From contig OY986437.1 in NCBI GenBank assembly GCA_963920525.1, positions 59,104,330 to 59,168,329 of the forward strand: a stretch of DNA of 64,000 nucleotides, written 5' to 3'. This document shows positions 1 to 11,524 of this stretch, one piece after another. Within the stretch, counting starts at the first letter, position 1; each line of letters starts with the position of its first letter. The notes beneath the pieces are model-generated. The model was not told the origin of the DNA and did no database searches. It worked only from the letters and a program-made list of their open reading frames with translations. Origin of the DNA: Dichetophora obliterata (taxonomy: Eukaryota; Arthropoda; Insecta; Diptera; Sciomyzidae). The position numbers and the translations under genes are program-made.

Positions 1-680
1 ATAAAAATACTAGTGCCTAATATTCTGTCACCGCACGATTGTAAATAATTCAGACTGCACCTTAGAAAATCACAAGCATGAATAAGTTGCATTCTCGTCA
101 CCTACAAAGGCAAAGCCAGCAATATGCTAAACGGTTGTCTCTCGCATAAGTAGCAACCCAACGAAAATTTGGAGTCCTGAATGTGTTATTTACGAATTCT
201 ATTCCGTAATGCTTACGATCACATTTAAGAGTCCAATATTAAATGTTACATATTAACTTATAACTGCAAGTAATTCGAATATGTTTGCTGGGAAGTATGA
301 AATTAATTGATTGGGTGCGGGATATACATATACACACCAGAGATCTGCAACGGATAGCTTTTTTGCGACTCTGAGTATATCCGAAAAAAATAAGTACACA
401 AACCTACTCACCCTTAGCGCACGCAACTCGACTCATATTCTCTTCTACGAAGCTAGAATGCGGCGGCTCAAATAAATATGAGTATCCTAAGTCATGAGTC
501 GGATCGGGAAAGATCGGGTTTTTTCGGTTCATAAATACTTATGGTTGTTGTCGTCTTGCTGATACTTATCCTACTTGCCGAAATACTCACAATCGACACA
601 AGTAGCCGAATCACTCGGCTCATCTGAAACAGATATGAAAGAGAGCGCAGTAGAGCGCAGCAGTAAATAGTGAGCGAGTT
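1..680. other. Gene-free AT-rich DNA
   Basis: No coding region is recognisable. Short open frames here lack any family signature. Fragments of the type GAGTCGGAT/CTCGGCTCA recur between about 360 and 620 and again at 1210-1480, which suggests an old, degraded repeat, but I cannot define ends. Confidence 0.4.
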
Positions 681-1150
681 TGATTTCGAAGATGCTGTCA
701 CACTTTAAAATTTAGTTTAAAACTCATAAAAAGACATATAATTAGGTGGCAACCCTATTATTTCAAAATTGTATAATTTTGAAATTCTGACGACGGATTC
801 GGATTCAGCGACCCATTTTTGGTGTACCATTTTTTTTTTGCCAGCCCCGAATTCGTAAAACTACAAAAAATAAAGGTGGCAACCCTATCCACCATCTTGA
901 ATTTTAAAATTCTGACTTTAGATTCGAAATCAGCGACCCCTTAACACTGATAAATGATGTTTAAAACTTTTAAAAATACATATTATTAGGTGGCAATACT
1001 GTGGTAAAAATTTAGGTGTCAACCCTAACCTCCATCTTAAATTTTAAAACTGAGACAATATATTCGAAATCAAATCCGTTGTCAGAATTTCAAAATTACA
1101 AGAATTCGCAAAAATAAAAAAAAATCTAGGTGGCAACTCTATCCGCCATG
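681..1150. repeat. Degenerate repeat with recurring AGGTGGCAACCCTAT unit
   Basis: The phrase AGGTGGCAACCCTAT, followed by a CCATCTTGAATTTTAAAA-like stretch, recurs several times at roughly 100-170 base spacing (about 745, 877, 980, 1010, 1130). The segment 1045-1145 is almost identical to 63289-63385 at the other end of the window. The opening bases near 681-700 (GATTTCGAAGATGCTGTCA) are the reverse complement of 63405-63423, so the family probably has inverted termini. Confidence 0.6.
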
Positions 1151-1737
1151 TACTTACAAAAAGTGCATAAGCAAAAAAAAAACTAAATATCGCTGAGAGA
1201 CGTTGGCAGAGAAGGAGCAGTACTCAGAGTACACTCAAAATACATTCGGATCGAGCGCCTTTGTAATAACTGACTCAACGCACTCATTAAAAACGGCTCG
1301 AAGTGGATCGGATCACGCCGCTCTCGAATATGAGAATGCACTTATACCCGAAGAAATGCTAATGAGCCGAATGCCTATGAGTATTTTACACATATTATTA
1401 AGTATGGATAGAGTTGAGAACAGCACGACACTCGGGTATGATTTGAGTGTCCGAATTCTGTCGGATACTCATTGCAGTTCTCTGATACACACATATACAT
1501 GTATGTATATTCGAATTTCCCGAGAAAAATGTTTGCAAAAAAAATGAAGCAAATAAACGTTGCCTGAAATAAGTCGCATGTATTTGTTTTTCTTATAGAT
1601 TTCAAGCAACCAAATGGCCTTGAGTCGTTCGGTCAGCGGCTGCAAAAACAAATTCATTGGAACTGTAACGGTAAAACCTATGCAAAAAAATATGGAGGAA
1701 GAAGTGTGACTATTTGTTTTTGTATTTTGCCACCTAA

Positions 1738-2268
1738 TGCCGTGGTTATGCTAGCCAAACATGATTGCCGAACATTTTTTGTTGTTATTGTTTCACGTAT
1801 AAAATGAAGAAATTAACTTTTTCTCATATTCATTTTCTCGCTCTCGGACCGAACATTTTGATTGCTGATTGAAACGCCAAACATGCCGAACTTTCCAGTG
1901 TTGGCTGTAGTCATTTTGTATAATAGCATCAAAAAAGTAGGTAAAAGTATTAAAAAGTGAAGTTGATTGTGTCTTCAAGTAACCCTTAACATAAACAGCT
2001 AGCTAGCATGTCAGATATATGCAAACCATTTTGTTTAAGATATTATAATAAAAAATCAGAGTAAGTAATATCAGTTCGTATATTTTAATTCGTTAATTTT
2101 AAGTACAAAAATGCAAATTAGGGTTGTGCTTTTTTGTATTTTGACATACTATTACATATAATGCAACTGTGCCACCAAACCAACATAACCACCAAACAAA
2201 CATTTCAGCGAAGAGAACAAATTAACAAAAATGAACACCGAACATGTTTGGCTAGCATAACCACGGCA
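1738..2268. mobile_element. MITE with perfect 26-27 base inverted ends and TAA target duplication
   Basis: Left end TGCCGTGGTTATGCTAGCC and its exact reverse complement at the right end extend for about 26 bases. The element is flanked on both sides by TAA (1735-1737 and 2269-2271). It is 531 bases long with no transposase. A 3-base TWA duplication is the habit of PIF/Harbinger elements, so I infer a non-autonomous Harbinger-type MITE. Confidence 0.75.
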
Positions 2269-2519
2269 TAAGAGAAATTGTTGTTGGTGATTCATTTGAA
2301 AGTGAATATTTTTTTTTAAAGTCGCAGTCAAGATGTACATAGTACATATACATAATCATATATCATGGTCGCAGTATTTCGAAATCGATTAAAATTGAAC
2401 AACATTGTTATTATACTTATTTTTATTATGCTTCATTGCTATGATTGTATTTTGAAAACTTGATTTTACTAGTCAGTCTTATAAATAATATGAAGTCTAA
2501 AAAAAGTTATTACCTACAT

Positions 2520-2595
2520 CTGAAATCGCCCCTAAAAGTCGGCGCCCGGGGCACGTGCCCCGCTTGCCCCCCCCTAGTTACGTCGCTGCCTGTGG
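2520..2595. repeat. Short GC-rich repeat fragment
   Basis: A sharply GC-rich patch (GGCACGTGCCCCGCTTGCCCC, then CTAGTTACGTCGCTG) stands in AT-rich DNA. It resembles in character the poly-C-bearing 254-base repeats at 17098 and 62695, but I could not align it to them. It is probably the end of a DNA transposon. Confidence 0.35.
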
Positions 2596-2695
2596 TCAGC
2601 ATATGTCCAACAAAAGAAAACTAAAAAAAACATTTTTACACAAAATAGTTTTGTTATCTATATCGCATCAGCTGATATAGCGACCATTGCACGCT

Positions 2696-3540
2696 TAAGG
2701 ATGTCGGAAAAACATCAATGCATCGAAAATATCGATGTTTTGCTTCGATGCATCGAAAATTTTCTACTCGATGTATAAATAGTCGATGTATCGATGTTTT
2801 TTGAAAACTGACATCTCTAGTACATTGAACCGCCATTTCAGTTTTTCAATTGTGAAAAAAAAGAAGAGAGAAGTGGGTTTGACCAAAAATTTTATATGGC
2901 TCCAAAAAATGCGGTTTGAAGGTTTTTGAGAAACGCAACGAAAACAACGCGAATTGTAATTTGTTCAAAAAGAATATAAAGAGTGCCGAAAATACGTCAA
3001 AATTAATGGGACACATAAGAAACGTCCAAAAAGACTTATCATACTCTATATAATCTCATTCAACTAGATTAAGTTTCACAAATGCAGCAATTCTCCTTCA
3101 GTAATTAAGGCTCCTTTTCTGATCATCCCCCACATTTTCTCAACATAAAATGAAATGACTTTTAAGTTAAATCGAAAAAACATAATATCAACTGAAATGG
3201 ATGACACACCTGCAATAAAGATTTTTTCTAAAAAAACCTAAAAATTAAGAGAGATTTGTGGATGACTTTTAAATTTTTATGATATCTATAATTTTACGAA
3301 TAAGTTTTTTACCTGATTCAATAGCCTGTTAGAAACATTATTAGCTCAGTTATAGTTATTAATTTTAAATTTTATACAATTTCGCTAATGACATATTTTG
3401 TTGCGAAAAAATATCTGAAAAATCCCATGCAAATCGATGCATCGATGTATGGCCTCCGATGTATCGAAAAATATCGATGTACACGTCGATGCATCGAATC
3501 AAGGAAACACATCGATGTATTTTTGCCACTGACATCCCTA
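2696..3540. mobile_element. Foldback element built of CGATGCATCGA subrepeats, hAT-like
   Basis: The ends are TAAGGATGTC and GACATCCCTA. Both arms are made of repeated CGATGCATCGA/CGATGTATCGA words (2715-2805 and 3430-3520). The flanks TGCACGCT (2688-2695) and AGCACGCT (3541-3548) match at 7 of 8 bases, consistent with an 8-base hAT-type target duplication. No transposase remains in the 845-base element. Confidence 0.65.
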
Positions 3541-3680
3541 AGCACGCTTTCGTTTTAATTTTCATTTGTTTGACATTCGTTGACCGCACCTAGAACTGTC
3601 GCTAATACTTGTATTATTATACTATGCCCTAACACTACCTTGTCTAGTTATACCATGGGTTAGGTACATTCATCGCTATT

Positions 3681-4236
3681 GGCTGGTTTGACACGAGAAG
3701 CAAATGCTGAAATGAATCCAAATTTGTTGTTGTTTTTTCAGCTAAAAAAACGAACTCTCTGCAAGAGCGAAAATTAACTTCAAAAGTAATACAAATTTTG
3801 ATGACGCTCAACATGGTATAAAGATAGAGGTAGCTGCAGCGCTGACTGTGCTCTCTTTCCATACTGCCGTGTCTGTCAAATTCAGTTATGTGGCGAATGG
3901 AAACGAAAGAAAACAAATAAAGAGTTTTGCTTCGTTTTGACATTTGCGGCAGTATGCTCTCATCTGGTGCATCTACCTGTATTCTTCTACCATGACGCTC
4001 AAGACCTGAATCGTTCAGCCAAAGAGAGCAAAAAAGAGAACAAAAATAAATTATGAATTTAAGCCTTTGTTGTTGTTTTTCTAGCTAAAAAACCAACTCT
4101 CTGCAAGTTCGAAAATGAACTTCGAACGTAATCATTTTTGATGACGCTCAAGACCTGAATCATTCAGTCAAAGAGAGTAAAAGAGAACAAAAATATATGA
4201 TGAACTTCAGCATTTGCTTCTCGTGCGAAACCAGCC
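3681..4236. mobile_element. Inverted-repeat element interrupted by a smaller MITE
   Basis: The outer 30 bases (3681-3710) match the reverse complement of 4207-4236 at 28 of 30 positions. Inside are two degenerate direct copies of one unit, beginning near 3735 and 4070 (each with a TTGTTGTTG run, then CAACTCTCTGCAAG and TGATGACGCTCAA). The first copy is split by the element at 3812-3993. No coding capacity is seen. Confidence 0.65.
3812..3993. mobile_element. Nested 182-base MITE with 9-base target duplication
   Basis: The element runs from CATGGTATAAAG to TTCTACCATG and is flanked by GACGCTCAA on both sides (3803-3811 and 3994-4002). A 9-base duplication suggests a Mutator-like or similar source; that is inference. 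The uninterrupted second copy of the host repeat near 4140 shows the empty site. Confidence 0.65.
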
Positions 4237-5389
4237 ATTGATGTGCTATATTATGCACAGTGTTTCAGATGATTCTCACTTTGACTAGAGAAGAAAACGC
4301 TATAGGTTAAAAATTATCAGACAGAATCAAAGTCAAATAATTAAATTTGAAGATTTCTAAAAAAATTGTCGTCCAAAATAACCAAACAACCCATCTAATT
4401 TTTTTTTCAAAATGTGTATTAGGAGCTGAAAAACTAATAGTGCAAAATTAAAGACCACTCGTTTTTTAAAGGGGTTCATCGTTGGAAAAAATGATCTAAG
4501 AAACTTTCTGCTTTTTGGGGAGATTACGATAACTAGGTCGCCGCGATTTGACAATGGATTGGTGAAAGACTTTGAATAAAAATAGGAATGGCCGAGGTAA
4601 AAATAAAGTTATCGATTTGTTTTCGAGATATCGATTTTTTATTTGTATTATCTGCACTTGTGCAGATTTTTGACGTACGTGTATTTTGTTTTCGTAGATT
4701 ACATAAGTCCTTAACTGTACTGCATTGCATTATTGGGTTTTTTAGAAACTGCGTTACCTTCAGAATTGCATTCTTTTTCTTATTCACTAGTAAACATTTT
4801 ACTAGCAAACGTTTTCAGCTACTCTTTTCTTTTACTTTTTTTACGATCTCGTTGTCCTCTCTCGTTGCAAGTTTTTCGATTTCGTGAACACCTTACTAGT
4901 AACAACTTGTAACAATTTTTTATTGGAGAGCAAACAAGCTTATTGATGTATTAATTTTTTAATATATGTAATGCCATACTAAATGTTGTAAAATTTTTCT
5001 TAAATTTTTAAATCATAAATTATATAAAATAATCAGTTCAAAGAAATCACTTTCACTCTCACACATAGTCTTTGGCAGCACCTTGGTTTGAAAATTTGAT
5101 AAGTGCGAATGCAGCGCTGTCTGAGCAGCAGAGTGACTAGCTTTATATGTTTTGCTGAAGTGGTTTCTCTATATATAATATATAAACTCAAAGCTTTTAT
5201 ACTTAGTCGTTACTCATACCACAATCTTTTGATTGTGATTTTGAATGCTGAAAAGCTTTTTGAATTAGCTTAAAAATTACAAAGTTCACTTCACGTAACA
5301 GAATATTTCTGAGAACATATGAGTTTACAGAGATCAATCATCTTATATTCGCCGGATGCTACGAAAAAGATGCTAACTTCACATCGGTC
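4237..5389. other. Gene-free intergenic DNA
   Basis: AT-rich sequence without a recognisable gene. The longer open frames overlap one another on opposite strands (for example 4533-4808 and 4588-4887), have no motifs, and are taken as chance. Confidence 0.4.
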
Positions 5390-6070
5390 AGACTGCTCTG
5401 TCTGAGTTTTGAGAAGTTTTTTGTTTCATTGGGATTGCATAACATGTGGCGACCGTAGCCTAGTGGGTAGAGTGCGTGGCCTCTAAGCTAACGTACCGTG
5501 GTAGCCCGGGTTCAATTCCAGCTCAGACAGAAAGTTTTTTCAATTGAATTAATTTTTCTGTTCGCTCGTCACCTCTCTGCAGACAATGGGAAACCTCAGA
5601 GAGTAAAAATTCTTGAGAACATAAGCCGTTCGGAGTCGGCATAAAACACGTAAGTCCAGTTCTGGGTCATTTGTGATCAAACACGCACAACACAATTGAT
5701 CAATAGAAGCTAGGTCAAAGTCCTTCCAAGGGCTGAAAGGGCCAGTTTATTTATTTTTTTTAGGATTGCATAACACCAGTTTTAATCTCATTTTTAATAT
5801 GCCGTATTGCTGTATACGCAGCTGAAGAAGTTTCACTCCTCATAAAAGTAGACTCTAAATTGTCCGATAGTTTAACAGCTACTGCAACGTTTTATGTTTT
5901 TGAAATTGGTTTGTGTACATACTACGCTTAGTAGTAGAGTACAGTACACAGTACAGAGTGGCACGAATTTTTCGTTTCATTAAGATTGTATTACATAGGT
6001 TGTACTCCCCGTTTCAATTCGACGTATTGCTATATACCCGGCTAAAGAAGTATCACTTAAAAAATTTTAA
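5390..6070. repeat. Two diverged direct copies of a repeat, left copy carrying a SINE
   Basis: The sequence around 5420-5444 plus 5763-5840 (TTTCATTGGGATTGCATAACA..., GCCGTATTGCTGTATACGCAGCTGAAGAAG) is repeated in diverged form at 5970-6060 (TTTCATTAAGATTGTATTACA..., GACGTATTGCTATATACCCGGCTAAAGAAG). The right copy lacks the SINE and so acts as an empty-site reference. Confidence 0.6.
5445..5762 (+). mobile_element. tRNA-derived SINE, full copy
   Basis: A perfect polymerase III A box (TAGCCTAGTGGG, 5456-5467) and B box (GGTTCAATTCC, 5509-5519) lie at tRNA spacing. A tRNA-unrelated body follows, then a T-rich tail. The 13-base target duplication GGATTGCATAACA is exact at 5432-5444 and 5763-5775. 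A second complete copy is at 30014-30294, a head fragment at 59958, and a tail fragment at 27063. The tail shares CAATAGAAGCTAGGTCAAAG with the other copies. Confidence 0.88.
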
Positions 6071-7440
6071 CTGTATCTATATCACATTTTACTGAAATTA
6101 AAAATATAAATAAAATCAGCTTTCTTGTACTTTGTAATTTTTTAACTCTAGGCTTAATAAAATTTCTGAAGTATTTAGACATATTTTAATTTAAATTTCG
6201 CATAGTTGCTGACATAAACTCAGTCTACATTGCTATGAAAAGTATGCAAAAGCAAACCATTTTTATATTTTCTTCACATTTTATTTAATACATTTCAATC
6301 TATTATTAAAAAATTTGCAACTATGAATCATGGAGTAAAAAACAAGAAGCAGAGGCACAAAGTCAGAAAACGCTTATAAGCAACTATTAACGAGAAACGT
6401 TGAAAATTCCCCATAAACTATTCTATTTAGTTAAAGTTTTATTCTGATTTTTAAGTTAATCGAAACTCTTATGAATACTGTGATTTCCTCCTTTACAAAG
6501 TGATGGCAAAGTGATGAATAAGCTTTTTAGTTCACTGACTTTGTTAGTTGAATGCTATATTTAACTGTACAATTTTTATTGTATAAACTTTTTATTTATT
6601 TCATATATGAGCCTTCATTTGGCCAAAGTGATTACAATGTTTTATTTAAGATTGCAATTTTTATTTGTACGATCGAATTTATCAAAAAAAGTAATTTATG
6701 CACTATTTTCACAGTACATTTCAGCTTACATATTCTTTGAAAATTATATTTGTACACTTGATAAGAGTTTGATTTCTTAATTTAGTTTAAAAAAATTGGA
6801 ATCTACTTAATGCCATGGAAGTATACCACGGTGAGCTCAGATTGAAGTAAAAAGTGAGCTAGATGTCAAAGTCATCTGCTTTAACTTAACTTTTCTTATT
6901 GTTGTTGTTGCTCTTTTGATTTGATGCTTATGGCAATCACGACTATGTTGTTTGAAAACTTACCGAATCTGCTCCCAAATAAGTATAATCTTACCTTGTA
7001 ATTGTATCAGCTACAAAGATTTCTTTGCTTAAAAAAATCTAAATGCAAAAATATTTTTTGCCCACAGTGTGCACATGGAATGCGTTCCACAGCTAATTTT
7101 CCATAGAAATAAAAGATACATCTAAAGCATACATCTAAAAAATAAAAAAAAATTTACGCCTTCATTTACTACATAATTGAATGCGGCCCTGTTTGAATGT
7201 TTTTGTGTTTGTGTCAACTTCACTGGGTTTGTAAAATACTTCATTCCACTTCAACTACACCGCTTCCTTATATTTTACTTCTATGTAATTTTCACAAATT
7301 TTTTGACATTCCCTTGTATTGTTTAGAAAGCAAAGCAAAGAATAAACCAAACGTTAAATTTGTGTTTTCAGAAATTTATTAAAGTTTTTATAAAGTTTAT
7401 TAATGTTTACTTATATACATTAGTCAAATACAAAAGAACA
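6071..7440. other. Gene-free DNA upstream of PPWD1
   Basis: Very AT-rich sequence. No coding signal precedes the PPWD1 start codon. The promoter must lie at the right part, but I see no clear TATA box. Confidence 0.4.
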
Positions 7441-10400
7441 ATGTCTGGAGAAGAAGATAAGACAGATTTAAAACGCAAGGCAGAAGAGAGGAATGCATCA
7501 GACCTCGACGATGAGGACGGTGACTGCATTGGACCATTGCCATCGGAACAAGCTGCTCCAGCAAAAACCAAGAAGAAAAAAGGTTTCCAAACAAATAACC
7601 TACAACATAAATTGAAATAACGTTTTAAAAATTTTCAGTTTTACCCTATGAGCATGTTTTCCTGGAAAATCTACCAGATTCTGAAAGCTACGAGCGGAGC
7701 TATATGCATCGCGATGTTATCACGCACCTAGTGTCTACGAAAACGGACTTCATCATCACTGGCAGCTTGGATGGACATATTAAGTTTTGGAAGAAAATGG
7801 AAGAAGGCATTGAATTCGTCAAACATTTTCGTAGCCATTTGAGTGAGTATCCTACCATTAATTATTACTGCGACTGTGCAGGTCGTGAAGCTATACTTGC
7901 AATATACAGAATTAATTTTTATTATATTCAGAAATTTTCCTAAAATTTTAGTGCCACTACATTCCCTCACAACAAATGCAAGCGGTTCTCTTCTGTGTTC
8001 AGCATCCGCCGATAAATGCGCTAAAGTATTTGATGTGATTAATTTTGATATGATAAACATTATTAAACTAGGCTTCACTCCGCTCTGCACAGAGTGGATA
8101 CATTCACCAGGCGATGCCATACACAGTTTGGCAATGTAAGCGGCTTTATTATAGGTTATAATATAATATCATTGATGATATTACTATTTTAATTGCAGAT
8201 CGGATAAAGACTCTAACTGTATACACATTTATGATGGCCAAGGAAATGGTATTGTCATGCATACACTAGACAAACTGCATTCGGCGCCTGTTATTGCGTT
8301 GCGCTATAATATTGCAACCGAAACAGTTATTTCGGTGGACAAAAATGGAATTTTAGAGTATTGGCAAAATTCTAAATACGATTATAAGTTTCCACAGAAA
8401 CTGGTTACATTCGATTCCAAATTAGATACAAGTAAATTTTAAACTAAACCAGAACACAGGACAACAATCCTGTGTTGAAACTAAATTGGCTCTAATTAAA
8501 AAAAAAATGTTGAAATCTTATTCGATTTCTTACAGGTCTCTTTGAGTTTGCAAAGAATAAGACCGTTGTAACTGGTCTTGCGGTTTCCCATGATGGCAAA
8601 CGTTTTGCTGCCATTTCTACAGATAGAAAAGTTCGTGTATTTCAGTTTAACTCCGGAAAACTAATACGTGTCTTTGACGAAGCACTCTCGACATACATAC
8701 AAATGCAACAAACTCCACACGCCTTGCCGAATATGGAATTTGGAAGACGGTCAGTTTTTGGAAATATCTGTTATTGTAATGAAAACTTACATTTTATTTA
8801 TTTTCATCCACTCTAGAATGGCTTCTGAGCGAGATTTAGAAAAATCGGAATATATAATGAATAGCAATATTATTTTCGACTGCAGTGGACATTTTATTAT
8901 GTATCCAACCATGCTGGGCATAAAAGTCATCAATATTGAGACCAATCGTTGTGTAGGAATTCTCGGAAAAACGGACAATATACGTCCACTTCAAATAGCT
9001 TTATTTCAGGTAAATATCCCAATCGATCGTGAAATTTTCCAAGACATACAGCTGCTAAAAATGTCCAAGTACCTTGACATATCCCAAAGTGGCGTAATCC
9101 CAACTTTTAATTGTAGGATCAATTTTTTTATACTGTGAAAAAATAAAATTTTTTTACTTTTTATCCAATTGGGATAATGCCACTTTTGAGCGTATAAAAT
9201 GGAAAATTGTCCTTGTACGATTTATGGTTTGAGAGTTATGATGTCGACCAAAACAATATGGAATTTTTTGAACCAGCTTTTTTTGAAAATATGTCAATTC
9301 CTCTACAGTGACATAACCCCAAGAAAAAAAATTGTCTATGTCATTATGCATTTAAATTATCATTATGCCACTTGAGGATATATTACGGTACCAAATTTCC
9401 ATTATGGCTTCAACGGCATTTAACATTAAATAATTAAACGATGTTTCGAAGAGGATCCAAGTCATTAAATAAAAATACAAACTTAAAAATTTTTAAAAAT
9501 TTTGTTTAGTTACCAGAATGCAATTATTTGTGATTTTAAATCATGTGGTTTATATTCAAAATTAATGCATTCATTTTTTCATTTAATTTAAAATTTAAAA
9601 TTTTAATAGCAAATTCTATTGGTCCTTTAATATTCATCATACAAAAGTAAAATACATGCCAAAATATCAGTTATGTTACGAATGAAACAAATGTATAAAT
9701 TTTAATTTTGACACTTCTAACAAAATAGTTTATATAAAATAAAATAAAAATAAAAACAGAAAATTATTAAAATAAATGAATGCAATCACGTGAATGCTGT
9801 CAATAATTTCCAATCAATGACTTAAAACCATGATTGCAATCACAATCAATGATTTAAGAAAAAGAATGCAATCATTTTTTTCTCAATAATTTTAAAAATG
9901 ATGCATTCATTTCTTCAAATCATTGATTTAGACTTGAAATTTCAAATCACAATCAATGATTTGAAAAAATTAATGCAATTATTTTTCCAAATCATTGATT
10001 GGGAATTATATGATTTTGAATCACAAATGAATGCATTTTCTTTTTCAGCTCTGTTAGTTAGTGTTCAATTGTAATATAAAATGTTCAAAAACTTTTTTGC
10101 AAAAAATGTTTCATGTTATTCCCATAATTCTTTTTTAAAACAGGGGAAAGCTAGAAAGGCAAAAGCAGCGCTAACAATAGAACAAGAGGCTAGTGAAAAT
10201 CCCACATTGAACTCATTGGAAAATGATCCTACACTATTTTGCACAGCATATAAGTATGTTTCAAAATACTCTATTAATTAAAAAATATATATGGATATTG
10301 AATATCGTAAATATTTGCAGAAAACCGCGTTTCTATCTCTACAGTCGACGCTTGCCTTCCGATCTACAGGACGTAGACAGAGATATATTCAATGAAAAGC

Positions 10401-11238
10401 CTTCAAAAGAGGATATTATTGCTGTGCCTGAAGGCCAAGGTATGTTCTCGAAAATGCAATTGTATAAATTTTTAAATATTGCAAACGTTTTTAATCTAAT
10501 AATTTCATGCCTTTCCGATTATCTTACATAGAAGAAGGTTTAAGACGAAAAAATATTTTTTTTTCTTTTGATTTAAAATTAACTTATCGAATTTTTTTTA
10601 TTCTTAGGTCAACAACGTATGTATGAAAATGCTGTTGTACACACTACCCTGGGTGACATACATATGAAACTCTACTACAAGGAATGCCCGAAGACGGTGG
10701 AGAACTTCTGCGTTCACTCTAAAAATGGGTAGATTTTTAAAGACACGAATGACCATACTGAAAATAGTTGTTAAAATTTATAAAATTTGTTTTTATAACT
10801 TTTAAGCTACTATAACGGTCACATTTTCCATCGTGCTATTAAAGGCTTTATGATACAAACTGGAGATCCGACAGGCACTGGCACCGGTGGAAAATCAATT
10901 TGGGGTCATGATTTCAAAGACGAATTTGTGCCTAGTCTGAGACATGATCGTCCCTATACCGTAAGCATGGCTAATGCAGGTCCAAATACAAATGGCAGTC
11001 AATTCTTTGTCACCGTGCTGCCAACGGTTTGTAGAAAATTATTTTATGTTTGTTAAATAAATTTCACTCATTTGATATGATTTAATTGTAGCCCTGGTTG
11101 GACAACAAACACACCGTCTTTGGTCGCGTATTTCGCGGCATGGAAGTTGTGCAAAACATTTGCAATGCCAAAACAAATCCAAAAACCGACAAACCTTATG
11201 ACGAAATAAAAATCATATCTATATATTTAAGCAATTGA
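7441..11238 (+). CDS. Ppwd1: PPWD1-like WD40-repeat peptidyl-prolyl isomerase
   Basis: Coding exons by splice-phase reconstruction: 7441-7582, 7639-7842, 7952-8135, 8199-8431, 8536-8749, 8817-9009, 10144-10253, 10321-10439, 10608-10728, 10807-11026, 11092-11238. They give 628 residues, close to the roughly 640 usual for the family. An acidic/lysine-rich N-terminus is followed by WD40 repeats (about residues 60-440; for example [49 protein letters not shown]) and a C-terminal cyclophilin domain (about 470-628). The catalytic set is conserved: [29 protein letters not shown], and W and H in [11 protein letters not shown]. The family is a nuclear, spliceosome-associated cyclophilin; proline isomerisation is inferred from the intact site. 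Intron 6 hosts a foldback element. AATAAA at about 11305 may end the transcript. The start is the first ATG giving the conserved acidic leader. Confidence 0.93.
9514..10053. mobile_element. Foldback element of AATCATTGATT subrepeats in PPWD1 intron 6
   Basis: The left end CAGAATGCAATTATTTGTGA pairs with the right end (reverse complement begins CAGAGCTGAAAAAGAAAATG). The interior is a dense array of AATCATTGATT/ATGCATTCATT words in both orientations. The flanks TTAGTTAC (9506-9513) and TTAGTTAG (10054-10061) match at 7 of 8, so a hAT-type 8-base duplication is likely. The next exon begins 90 bases downstream. Confidence 0.65.
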
Positions 11239-11524
11239 TATTTATGTTGAAGAAATGTTAAATTAGTAGAAGTTTGTAGCTGATAATATTTTTTGATAGT
11301 CGATAATAAAAAAAAAATTAAAGTTTAACTAACAATTGCTATTTTTATGTAAATAATTATATAGTATATCAAATTGCAGGGTAAGAGATAAGAAACCAAA
11401 ACCTTGATAACCCACAACAAAATAACATCATTTGAGCATTGAGGAAAGCCGCGGAGTAAAGATTTGCCAGAAGTCTCTTTTGTTTATGTTCTGTAACAAC
11501 ACACTTAGCTGATTAACTACATTA
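11239..11524. other. PPWD1 3' flank
   Basis: Presumed 3' untranslated region and downstream DNA of the PPWD1 gene; AATAAA lies at about 11305-11310. Nothing else is recognised. Confidence 0.45.

Noticed and set aside
1203..1547. 114-codon open frame on the + strand
   Set aside because: No motif, low-complexity surroundings of repeated GAGT/CGGAT words, and an antisense open frame of similar length; taken as chance.
5449..5522. tRNA gene
   Set aside because: The A and B boxes are perfect, but the acceptor stem does not pair, the sequence recurs in several places and it is followed by a SINE body with target duplications.
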